Assembly (NCBI GenBank): GCA_963778025.1
Contig: CAVZTA010000016.1
Span: 160,644-224,643, forward strand
Source of the DNA: CAVZTA01 sp963778025
GTDB lineage: Bacteria; Chloroflexota; Limnocylindria; Limnocylindrales; CSP1-4
DNA: 64,000 bases
Reading direction: 5' to 3'
In this document: positions 54,558 to 62,333 of the stretch, piece by piece
Position numbering within the stretch: the first letter of the stretch is position 1
Layout of the letters: each line of letters opens with the position of its first letter
Translations under genes and position numbers: made by a program
The notes under the pieces: model-generated
The model's input: only the letters and a program-made list of their open reading frames with translations
Databases searched by the model: none
What the model was told of the DNA's origin: nothing

Positions 54558-56027
54558 TCAGGTTGCCGGCGGCGGTGTCGCCGTCACGTCCACCTCGTCG
54601 TCGCCGCGCAGCAGGAGCGCGATCGCCAGCAGGATGAAGGCCAGCACCAGCGCGTAGTGGTTGTAGAACGATTGCTTGTTCACGATCGCGAACGTGAACA
54701 GCACCAGCGCCGCCCCGAGGGTGAACCCGAGCGTCGTCCGCGGGAGTCTCCACACAGCGAGCGCCTCGGCGAGCGCGGTCGGGATGATGACCAGCAACGG
54801 CGCCAGTGGCTGGAGGACGTCCGCGAGCCCCCCGCGGGTCGCGAGCACGTAGATGCTCAGCGAGTCGCTGCGCGCCGCGAGGGTGACGTGGAACCGGAGC
54901 GTGTCGTCGAGGAACGCGCCTGGTGCGGCAAGGAACCACGGCAATGCGAGCAGTGCCGCGATCGCAAAGGCGATCAGGGTCCGCCGCAGACCCATCGAAC
55001 GCCAGGCGACCGTCAGCGGCAGCAGCAGGACCATGTGCTGCTTCGTCCCGAACACGAGCGCCATCGCGAGGACCATCCAGCGGCTCCGACTGCGGACCGC
55101 GGCCCAGACCGCGGCGGCCACGCCACCCATGAGCAGCGGCTCGGTCCACGCCCGCTCGACGAGCAGGAACCCCGACGCCGCCATCAGGAATCCGAGGACC
55201 ACGCCCACGCGCTGCGGCGACAGCCGCGTGACCGAGAGCGATGCGACCGCCATCGCGATGATGTAGGCGTACCGGATGTCCCCGAGCAGCCAGAGACCGG
55301 GCGCCACGAGCACCGATGTCAACGGGAGGTACGCGTACACGCAGTCCGTGACGGGGTCGGTATTGCCCGGCCAGCATCGCTGATACAGGTCGAGGCCCTG
55401 GGTGAAGGTCGAGGAGCCCCCCGTGACCGACCACCAGACGTCGTTGTCGGAAGGCGTGTGCCTGACGATGGTGACGACGAACGCGGCCGTCATGAAACCG
55501 AACATCGCCATCCACCACGCGATGCCGGGCCGTGACCGCCCGAGCGAGGCGAGTGCGACACCGCCGGCGGCCAACAGGCTGAGCCGGCCGACCCAGTTCG
55601 CGTTCGTGGCGGCGGCCAGGCCGCCCGGCGAAGAGATCGACGAAACGGCGACCGACAGGGCCCCGATCGCCGCGACCAGCGCGACGCCCAGCCCGATCCA
55701 GACGAACGCGCGGGCGGCCCGCCGCAGCGCTTGCGCCGCACGGAGTGCGGCACGGACGAGGCGGCCCGCAGGGGCCCCGGGGTCCTTCCAGCTGGCTCCG
55801 AAGATGCCGGCGATCAGCACGACGTACGCCGCCACGAGGACCGCCAACGCCCGAGGGCTGTAGAAGCCACCGTCGAGGTTGATCGCGAGCGCGAGCAGGA
55901 CCCACGCTCCAGCGAGGAGCAGGACCCGCCTCAGGTGCCGATCACTCGATGCCCATCGCGGCACGCTTGCCTGCGACGGATCGTGCCGTCCCCCAGCATG
56001 CGGCACGTCCGATCCCCATCCCCTCAT
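54558..56027 (-). CDS. Polytopic membrane protein, GT-C/GT87-like glycosyltransferase
   Basis: 489 residues with about 11-12 TM helices. The loop after an early TM pair carries 'RHTPSDNDVWWSVTGGSS' followed by 'GLDLYQRCWPGN'. An acidic Asp in the first large extracytoplasmic loop plus 'D-L-Y' is the GT87/DUF2029 pattern of polyprenyl-phosphate-mannose-dependent mannosyltransferases. 'VERAWTEPLLMGG' and 'FGTKQHMVLLLPL' follow in later helices. Activity is inferred from topology and these loops. It converges with DUF2252. Confidence 0.65.
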   Translation of the reverse strand: MRGWGSDVPHAGGRHDPSQASVPRWASSDRHLRRVLLLAGAWVLLALAINLDGGFYSPRALAVLVAAYVVLIAGIFGASWKDPGAPAGRLVRAALRAAQALRRAARAFVWIGLGVALVAAIGALSVAVSSISSPGGLAAATNANWVGRLSLLAAGGVALASLGRSRPGIAWWMAMFGFMTAAFVVTIVRHTPSDNDVWWSVTGGSSTFTQGLDLYQRCWPGNTDPVTDCVYAYLPLTSVLVAPGLWLLGDIRYAYIIAMAVASLSVTRLSPQRVGVVLGFLMAASGFLLVERAWTEPLLMGGVAAAVWAAVRSRSRWMVLAMALVFGTKQHMVLLLPLTVAWRSMGLRRTLIAFAIAALLALPWFLAAPGAFLDDTLRFHVTLAARSDSLSIYVLATRGGLADVLQPLAPLLVIIPTALAEALAVWRLPRTTLGFTLGAALVLFTFAIVNKQSFYNHYALVLAFILLAIALLLRGDDEVDVTATPPPAT

Positions 56028-56383
56028 CGCGACCTGGCCGATCCGTTCCCGAGCGCATCATCGCCCACGCCGCGCCCGAGCGGCACCGTCGGGCGACCGC
56101 ATCACGGCGTCTTCGGTGCGTGGAGGAACCGTCGGCACCGATGGAGCGAGGCCATCGGCGGGGCACGATCCGCGACGTCATCGCCGCGGCGGCAGACGCC
56201 GGAGCTGGTGGCAGCGCGACGAACGGGTGCTGTACCGACCATCGGATGCTTGGTCGACCAACCGCCCACGGGCGTCCTGACCCCGTCCGGGCGTCGTATC
56301 TCGGCGGCGACGCCTGCTGGCCCAGGCGCGCGGGCGGCCCGCGGTCCAGGTCCGCGCCGAGCAAGGATTCCCACGACGCGGAC
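56028..56383 (-). other. Intergenic region without recognised gene
   Basis: 356 bases between the GH65-like gene end and the membrane protein start. Frames on both strands are His/Arg/Pro-rich shadows. No terminator with a T-run, RNA gene or repeat was seen. Confidence 0.5.
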
Positions 56384-58477
56384 TCAGCGGTCGCCGACCG
56401 AGAGCGTCGCTCGTTCGGCGCCATGCCGTGCGGTCAGCCGTGCCTGGTGGCCACGGATCCATAACCGGTCGACCTCGATGGCATCCCAGCCGGCTGGCAG
56501 GACGACGGGTCGCCTGGGCCAGCCCTGTGGATCACCGTCGTCGATGCGCAGGCCGGGAAGGCCGATGAGGCAGCCCTGGAGGAACCCACTGAGGTTCGCG
56601 AAGAACGGACCGGCGCGGCCCTCGTCGGGGAAGACCGCCGGATCGTATTCCAGGGTCTGCAGGAAGCGGGGCGCCGTGAAGCGCCGGAAGCCCTGCTCGA
56701 ACAGCTGCAGGGAGCGGTCGCGGTCCCCGAGCCACGCCGCCCAGACGCCGTACAGGGCTGACAGCATGGGGCTGCCGAGGTACTCGTTCGCGACGCCCAG
56801 GTACGTGCGGATGGTGGCGGACTCGGTCTGGGGGTCGGTTTCGAAGCCCAGCGGAAAGAGCCCGGCGAGCGGGTCGGGGGTCGCACCCTTCGTCTCGGTC
56901 AGCCGATGCCGGTCATGGCTGCGCAGCGAACCCGTGCGTGCGTCGCGCGGATCACCATCCCGTCGGCGATCTCTGTCCATCGGGGATCCACGTCACGCCC
57001 GAGAGCCGCCCCGACCCTCACGGCCTGTCGAAGGACCATGACCGCGCCCATGTTGGTGAAGGCCTGGTTGTCGGCCGCTCGCTCGCGCTCGGCGATGCCC
57101 ATCGACCGGCGGATCTCGAAATCCCCGCCGCGTGCGGGTCACGCGGCTGGCGATCCAGTCGGCGACGCCCTGGAGGACCGGCCAGGCGTGCTCGCGGGCG
57201 AAGCCGGTATCGCCGGTCATGTCCGCGAACTGCCCGAAGGCCCATGCCACGTCGGTCGAGACGTGATCCTCGTGATGGGACGCACTGCCCTTGCCCGGCG
57301 CCGACTCCTCACCGCGGGTAGGTCCACTCTCCCACGGGAACTGCAGGCCGTCGTAGCCATTCAGCTTCGCGTTGGCACGGGCAGCGGGGATGACGCTGGA
57401 GCGGTACTCGAGCAGCGTTCGCGCAGCCGATGGATACAGCAGCGTCAGCACCGGGACCGAGAACGTCTCGATGTCCCACATGACATGACCGTAGTAATAG
57501 TGATAGTCCGGCCAGCGGGCCAGACCGAAGATCGAGGTGCTCGCCGGCGACGCCGGATGTACGGAGCTCAAGAGGTAGAACAGCGACGCGTCGGCCAGCC
57601 CCTGCCATCCAGGATCCGCTCCCACGAGGTGGATGCGACCCTGCCAGAGTTCCTGCCAGGCGGCGCAATTCTGGCGCCGCAACTCCTCGAACCCGAGGTC
57701 GCCGCCGCGCGAGGCGAGGCGTACCGCCTCGCGATGTGGCTGGTGGTGCAGGACGCTCGGCACCAGACAGGCGATCTGGTGCAGGCGGTAACGACGGCCG
57801 GCCCGAGCGCGGAAGGCGTACTCGGTGGTGAGGGCGCTCTCGCGTCGCTCACTGCGTGTCATGACGGCGGCGGATTCGCTGCATCGGGTGAGGTACGCGA
57901 CGCCAACGGTCGCGAGTCCTCCGGGTGTGCTCCACCACATCGCGCCGTCCACGGCCGGCTCCTCGTCACCCGGCGTTGACGTCTCCCGCTCCAGCCACGT
58001 GCCGGGTGTCGATCCCGGATCGACGGTCGCGCGGAAGCGCAGGTCGCACGTGGCGCTCGTCTCGACGGTGACTTCCTGGAGGACGAGCGTCGGCTGAGTG
58101 CGGCTCGCGAAGGTGACCACGTCGACCATCGCCACGGCGCCGTCACCTTCGAACCGGAAGCTCGAGGACAGCTCGGCGGTCGCGAAGTCGTAGCGCTGCT
58201 CGACGACGCTCACCGCCTCGGGCGTGTCGGATAGCCACCGCTCTCCGATCCCGAGGTCGCCCGCGAGCGGATACGGGACGTACGGTGCGCCCTCGACGCG
58301 CGCCTCGGGATCCTCGCCGGCCAAGCCCGACAGCGTGACGACGCCGGCCCGCAGCGGGACCTCGCGGACCCGCATCCCGACGAACCCGTTGGCCACATAT
58401 GCGGGTAATGTGCCGGGCGGACTGCCGGGCACCATCGGCGGGTCGAGGGGACGCCAACGATCGATTTGGGATGTCAC
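56384..58477 (-). CDS. GH65-like glycosidase/phosphorylase, frame interrupted twice
   Basis: About 697 residues after correction. The N-terminal beta-sandwich starts near 'GTLPAYVANGFVGMRV'. The (alpha/alpha)6 core shows 'YYYGHVMWDIETFSVPVL', 'LLEYRSSVIPAARANA', 'GLQFPWESGPTRGEE' and 'HVSTDVAWAFGQF'. The catalytic-acid segment of GH65 (usually G-P-D-E-Y-H-E...N-A-Y-T-N) is 'GIAERERAADNQAFTN', with Glu kept. Frames change at ~57123-57126 (one base extra in GGGG) and ~56941-56952 (one base short, probably CCC read as CC). Closest in style to trehalose/kojibiose phosphorylases or ATHL1-type glucosidases; the substrate is unknown. Possibly a decaying gene. Confidence 0.75.
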
Positions 58478-58653
58478 TTGCCGGTCTCGTGCATGGCATG
58501 CCGCCAGACGTGGATGGTTCGCGAGGGACCGTCAGACCAGACGCGCCCCAGCCGCGCGTTCGCCTGGCCGATGCCGTCTCGCAACCGCATCGCGGCGCTG
58601 TTCCCGGTTGGCAGGGTCAACCAGGTTCGGCACGTTCGGCAGCGGCGCCGCTG

Positions 58654-58917
58654 TCAATGATCGCCGTGTCGGGTCCAGTCGCCAGGGACCTGTTCTGCGC
58701 GCTCCTCGGGGATGGGCGAATCGTCGTGCGCTATCTGCTCCTCGAGTTGCGCGTCTTTCCAGACGTGGCGGGCAGCCCGGTCCACCGCTCGTGCGGTCTC
58801 GTGGAACTCCGGGGTGCTGCGAGCCATGCGGCGCTTGGCCTGTTCGAGCCGCTTGACCTCCTCGAGGTCTGCCAAGACCTGTCGGGAGACCCTGTCGAGC
58901 TGGCGATCGTCCGCCAT
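58654..58917 (-). CDS. Small helical protein, orphan paralogue B
   Basis: 87 residues from the ATG at 58917 (AGAGG about 10 bases upstream). Shares about half its positions with the protein at 49176-49454, over the whole length, including 'RLE', 'ARSTPEFH', 'RAARHV', 'DDSP' and 'ERAEQVPGDW'. Predicted to be a charged helix followed by a short ordered C-terminal motif. It lies upstream-opposite of the GH65-like gene, on the same strand, separated by 176 bases. Confidence 0.7.
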   Translation of the reverse strand: MADDRQLDRVSRQVLADLEEVKRLEQAKRRMARSTPEFHETARAVDRAARHVWKDAQLEEQIAHDDSPIPEERAEQVPGDWTRHGDH

Positions 58918-59364
58918 GGATGGCTACCTCTTGGTCGGTCCTCGGCCGTTTGCCGAGCGAAGCGTCCGATAGGGGTTCTTGCGAAGGTCCTGCACGCTCG
59001 TCCCGTGTCGCTTGCGCGGGCCTCGCGCGCCCTCAAGGGAACCAAGGCGGTCCTGGGCGGCATCGCAGCTTTCGTGTTCCGCCAGTTGACCGGCGGGCGC
59101 TGCCGTTGGCCATAAGCACGAGGCGGAGGTCAAGGAGGAGCGATAGGCGACAGGCCATCACCGGAGGCAGGCCGAGGCACCGCATCGCCTCGGCCTCGCC
59201 GACTGACTTCGGCAACGCGGTCTGGGCTCAGCCGACCACCTGACCCGTTCCGGCTCCCTCGCCGCATGCGCCGCAGCGCGATGTCCGCCGTTGAACGCAC
59301 TGTCAGCCGGATCAGCCAGACTTCCGCAGGCGGTCCAGGGGACCGAGTGATCTGTGCGGGGAGT
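58918..59364 (-). other. Intergenic region before the tRNA cluster end
   Basis: 447 bases between orphan paralogue B and tRNA-Cys. A minus-strand frame at 58924-59133 stops inside the SD of paralogue B and has moderate protein-like composition, but it has no start signal or relatives I recognise. Nothing else is supported. Confidence 0.45.
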
Positions 59365-59441
59365 TGGAGGCGACGGCGGGATTCGAACCCGCGAATAGAG
59401 GTTTTGCAGACCTCCGCCTTGGGCCACTTGGCTACGTCGCC
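59365..59441 (-). tRNA. tRNA-Cys (anticodon GCA)
   Basis: 77 bases including encoded CCA. The acceptor GGCGACG pairs with CGTCGCC, with U73, an identity element of tRNA-Cys. The anticodon loop is CTGCAAA. T arm GCGGGTTCGAATCCCGC. Last of four tandem tRNAs. Confidence 0.97.
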
Positions 59442-59476
59442 TCGGGAGTCGCAACGGCGCTCGTCCCGTTGAGTGC

Positions 59477-59550
59477 TGGCTGCCCCTCGAGGATTCGAAC
59501 CTCGGTCTTCGGATCCAAAGTCCGCTGTCCTACCGCTGGACGAAGGGGCA
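59477..59550 (-). tRNA. tRNA-Gln (anticodon UUG)
   Basis: 74 bases with encoded CCA. Acceptor TGCCCCT pairs with AGGGGCA. The anticodon loop CTTTGGA gives UUG. T arm GAGGTTCGAATCCTC. A weak first base pair in the anticodon stem is the only oddity. Confidence 0.95.
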
Positions 59551-59579
59551 GGGATCCCGGGGTCAGCAGGGCAAAGAAG

Positions 59580-59655
59580 TGGAGCGGAAGACGGGACTCG
59601 AACCCGCGACCCTCACCTTGGCAAGGTGATGCTCTACCAACTGAGCCACTTCCGC
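59580..59655 (-). tRNA. tRNA-Gly (anticodon GCC)
   Basis: 76 bases with encoded CCA. Acceptor GCGGAAG pairs with CTTCCGC. Anticodon loop TTGCCAA gives GCC in a perfect stem CACCT/AGGTG. T arm CGGGTTCGAGTCCCG. Confidence 0.97.
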
Positions 59656-59674
59656 TCGAAGACCGCTATGCGGT

Positions 59675-59750
59675 TGGTGCCGAGAGCCAGATTCGAACTG
59701 GCGACACCGCGATTTTCAGTCGCGTGCTCTACCAACTGAGCTATCTCGGC
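59675..59750 (-). tRNA. tRNA-Phe (anticodon GAA)
   Basis: 76 bases with encoded CCA. Acceptor GCCGAGA pairs with TCTCGGC. Anticodon loop CTGAAAA gives GAA. T arm CCAGTTCGAATCTGG. First of the cluster Phe-Gly-Gln-Cys, 35 bases after a promoter-like element. Confidence 0.97.
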
Positions 59751-59785
59751 CCGATGCTCGGGGCCGAACGCCCCTCGGCCGCCGG

Positions 59786-59794
59786 AGGATACCA
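59786..59794 (-). promoter_or_regulatory. Extended -10 promoter of the tRNA cluster
   Basis: The minus strand reads TGGTATCCT, 35 bases before tRNA-Phe, in the gap after htpX. Confidence 0.55.
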
Positions 59795-59842
59795 CGGGCT
59801 CTTCGGGCGCCTCAACAGCGCCGGGAGCCCTCGCCGACCCGC

Positions 59843-60844
59843 TCACTGGTGCTCGAGTCGGGCCCCGATGAGCGGCGAGATCGGCGGTCCCAGCAGGTCT
59901 TCCAGGGACGTCGCGGGCGCTTGTCCGCTCAGCGATCGCAGCCGATTCACCCGATCGAGGACCGGCGGATGCGTATCGAACAGCTTCGATGACCGCTGCT
60001 CGAACTTCTTGATCGGGTTCTCGAAGTACAGGTGCTGCGTCGCCCGATTGGCGACCTCGAGGACCTCCGGGTCGGCGGCGATCTTGGCCAGCGCCTGCTC
60101 GAGGCCGACGGGGTTCCGCGTGAGCTCGACGGCCGATGCATCGGCGAGGTATTCGCGTTGCCGGCTGATCGCGAGCTGGACGAGCCGGGCCGCGATGGGC
60201 GCCACGACCGCGAGCAACAGGGCGATCACGAGCACGACCATCTGCGCCCCGCCGCTGTCCCGGTCGCCGCCGCGACGCCGCCCTCCCCCGCCCCAGAACG
60301 TGAACCGGAGGAAGAAATCGGCGAGGAGCGCGACCGAGCCGACGAGCACGCCGACGAGGAGCGAGAACCGGATGTCGTAGTTCCGGACGTGGCTGAGCTC
60401 GTGGGCCATGACGCCCTGGAGCTCCTCGCGATCGAGCTTCTGGAGCAGCCCGGTGGTGATCGCGACGGACGCGTGTTTCGGATCGCGGCCGGTGGCGAAT
60501 GCGTTGGGGGCGGTGTCGTCGATGAGGTAGACGCGCGGCATCGGCACGTTCGACGCGATCGCCATCTCCTGGACGACGTTGATCAGCTGCGGCGCCGACT
60601 CCTTGGTCACCTCGGTGGCACCCGACACCTTCAGGACGAGCGAGTCGCCGAGGTAGTACGAGCCCAGCGCGGCGAGCAGCCCGATGACGATGGCCGCGAT
60701 GGTCGAGGGGATGGCCGCTCGCGGATCGCCGGTCACCGCCCAGCCGATCGTCAGGCCGAGGGCGCCCAGCAGGACCACGACGAAGGCGGCCAGCAGGAAC
60801 GAGTTACGCCGGTTCTCGCCGATGCGGTCGTAGAACGTCGCCAT
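59843..60844 (-). CDS. htpX: HtpX-family membrane zinc metalloprotease
   Basis: 333 residues. Two N-terminal TM helices (~15-33, ~42-66), the zinc motif 'HELSH' (~148-152, in 'QGVMAHELSHVRNYDIR'), two further TM helices around a Gly/Arg-rich loop, and the third ligand region 'REYLADASAVELTRNP'. 'NAFATGRDPKHASVAITTG' is typical of the M48 family. It probably degrades misfolded membrane proteins. It follows lemA by 55 bases, a frequent pairing. Confidence 0.94.
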   Translation of the reverse strand: MATFYDRIGENRRNSFLLAAFVVVLLGALGLTIGWAVTGDPRAAIPSTIAAIVIGLLAALGSYYLGDSLVLKVSGATEVTKESAPQLINVVQEMAIASNVPMPRVYLIDDTAPNAFATGRDPKHASVAITTGLLQKLDREELQGVMAHELSHVRNYDIRFSLLVGVLVGSVALLADFFLRFTFWGGGGRRRGGDRDSGGAQMVVLVIALLLAVVAPIAARLVQLAISRQREYLADASAVELTRNPVGLEQALAKIAADPEVLEVANRATQHLYFENPIKKFEQRSSKLFDTHPPVLDRVNRLRSLSGQAPATSLEDLLGPPISPLIGARLEHQ

Positions 60845-60899
60845 GGGGATCGCGCGGTGCGGACGCGGGCCGGATCAGCCCGGCCGCGCGCGACCGATG

Positions 60900-61466
60900 T
60901 CAGCGCCCGAGCGACAGGTCGACGGTCGGGACGTTCGCGGCCTCGGGCTCGGCGTCGAAGAACTCGCGCTTGGTGAACCCGAACGGGCCGGCGATGAGGA
61001 CGGCCGGGATCGTCTGGATCGAGTTGTTGTAGTCGAGGACGGTGGCGTTGTAGTGCTGGCGGGAGAACGAGATCTGGTTCTCGGTCGTCGTCAGCTCCTC
61101 CTGGAGCTGCATGACGTTCGTGCTCGCCTTGAGGTCGGGGTAGTTCTCGACGACCGCGAACAGCGAGCGGAGCGCGCCGGTCAGGGCGTTCTCGGCCTGG
61201 GCCTGCTGCGCCGGTCCCTGGGCGCCCGCGGAGACGGCGTTGGCGCGGGCTTCGGTGACCCGTGTCAGGACGTCCTGCTCGAAGCCCATGTAGCCCTTGA
61301 CGGCCTGCACGAGGTTCGGGATCAGATCGTGGCGGCGCTTGAGCTGGACCTCGATCTGGCCGAACGCCTCGTCGATCCGGTTCCGACGCGTGACCAGGCC
61401 GTTGTACAGCCCGACGATGACGAGGACCACTACGACAGCGATCACGATGACGACGATCAGTTCCAT
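60900..61466 (-). CDS. lemA: LemA-family membrane protein
   Basis: 188 residues: an N-terminal TM anchor (~3-22), then a helical bundle with the signature 'YNGLVTRRNRIDEAFGQIEV', 'RHDLIPNLVQAVKGYMGFE', 'ENYPDLKAS' and 'FSRQHYNATVLDYNN'. The C-terminal segment 'FFDAEPEAANVPTVDL' is typical too. LemA proteins are often encoded beside HtpX or TPM-domain proteins; the role is thought to be in membrane protein handling but is not established. Confidence 0.93.
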   Translation of the reverse strand: MELIVVIVIAVVVVLVIVGLYNGLVTRRNRIDEAFGQIEVQLKRRHDLIPNLVQAVKGYMGFEQDVLTRVTEARANAVSAGAQGPAQQAQAENALTGALRSLFAVVENYPDLKASTNVMQLQEELTTTENQISFSRQHYNATVLDYNNSIQTIPAVLIAGPFGFTKREFFDAEPEAANVPTVDLSLGR

Positions 61467-61511
61467 GGTGGCTCCCGTGGCGGTGGCGTTGCTCGAGGCT
61501 CGCCCAGGGGC

Positions 61512-61517
61512 AGGATA
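61512..61517 (-). promoter_or_regulatory. -10 element of lemA-htpX
   Basis: TATCCT on the minus strand (GGCTATCCT), about 45 bases before the lemA ATG. Confidence 0.5.
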
Positions 61518-61569
61518 GCCCTCCGCTGTTGGGGACGCGCCGGGTGGCGCAGCGTTGCGCGCGGCCCGC

Positions 61570-62325
61570 TCACTCCCGGCACGTGATCCGGTCGACCTCC
61601 AGCGTCGGGACGAGCTGGTCGTCGTGACCGTTCGACCAGCGCGGGAAGTCGAACACGCCGACCATCAGCTGCATCGGATAGCTCGGTGGCCGACGACAGC
61701 GCCGGATCACGGAGCCGTCGACGCGGAACACCGCCTCGTCGGTGTCCCAGTCGACCGCGTAGGTGTGATCGAGGCCGATGTCGATCGCCAGGCGCGGGGC
61801 CTCGAAGTCGTGGCTGAGCCGCGGATCGCGCAGCTGCTTGACACCCATCCCGACCTCGGCCGACGGTCCGTCGCCGATCGACCGCCCGAAGATCTCGACC
61901 ACGCACAGCTCGCCGCTCTCGAGCGGGTCCTCCTCCCAGCCGGCGAGCCAGAGCGCGGCCATCGAGCGCGGCGACAGCGTCATCCGGCAGGTGATCTCGA
62001 CGTGGCCGGCGCGCTGCAGCCAGCCCTCGAACCGGGTCTGCGCCTCGCGGACCGTCTGCCCGTCGAGGAACGGCTGGGGCGCGACCGTGCTGCCCACGGG
62101 TCCCGAGTGGTTGCCGGACATGATCCCGGACACACGGAGTGGCTCGGGATGCGTGTCGGGGCACCAGAGGCCCTGCCCGGGCCCGATCCGGAGGATCAGC
62201 CGCGAGTCGCGGACCTCGTGATCGGCCATCGTGTCCGCGAGCGAGCTCCAGGCGGGCAGGTAGTGCGGCAGCCAGACGCGTCGATCCAGCCCGGGACCGT
62301 CGAAGTCATCGTCGAGGACGAGCAC
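61570..62325 (-). CDS. GH16-like concanavalin-A-fold protein with altered catalytic motif
   Basis: 251 residues from a GTG at 62325, starting 'VLVLDDDFDGPGLDRRVWLP', the usual GH16 entry ('FDDEFNG...'). Middle beta-strands include 'RFEGWLQRAGHVEITCRMTL' and 'YAVDWDTDEAVFRVDGSVI', then 'MQLMVGVFDFPRWS'. The GH16 active site E-x-D-x-x-E reads 'GELCVVEIFG': both Glu are present but Asp is Cys. No signal peptide is visible, odd for a polysaccharide hydrolase. It directly follows the TPR regulator gene. It may bind rather than cleave glycans. Confidence 0.75.
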   Translation of the reverse strand: MLVLDDDFDGPGLDRRVWLPHYLPAWSSLADTMADHEVRDSRLILRIGPGQGLWCPDTHPEPLRVSGIMSGNHSGPVGSTVAPQPFLDGQTVREAQTRFEGWLQRAGHVEITCRMTLSPRSMAALWLAGWEEDPLESGELCVVEIFGRSIGDGPSAEVGMGVKQLRDPRLSHDFEAPRLAIDIGLDHTYAVDWDTDEAVFRVDGSVIRRCRRPPSYPMQLMVGVFDFPRWSNGHDDQLVPTLEVDRITCRE

Positions 62326-62333
62326 GCCCGGCG

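Noticed and set aside
58924..59133. Minus-strand 69-codon frame directly upstream of paralogue B
   Set aside because: Stops inside the SD of paralogue B, but has no start signal and no counterpart upstream of paralogue A.
59266..59846. Frames on both strands across the tRNA cluster
   Set aside because: Artefacts of tRNA sequences; typical spurious peptides read from tRNA genes.
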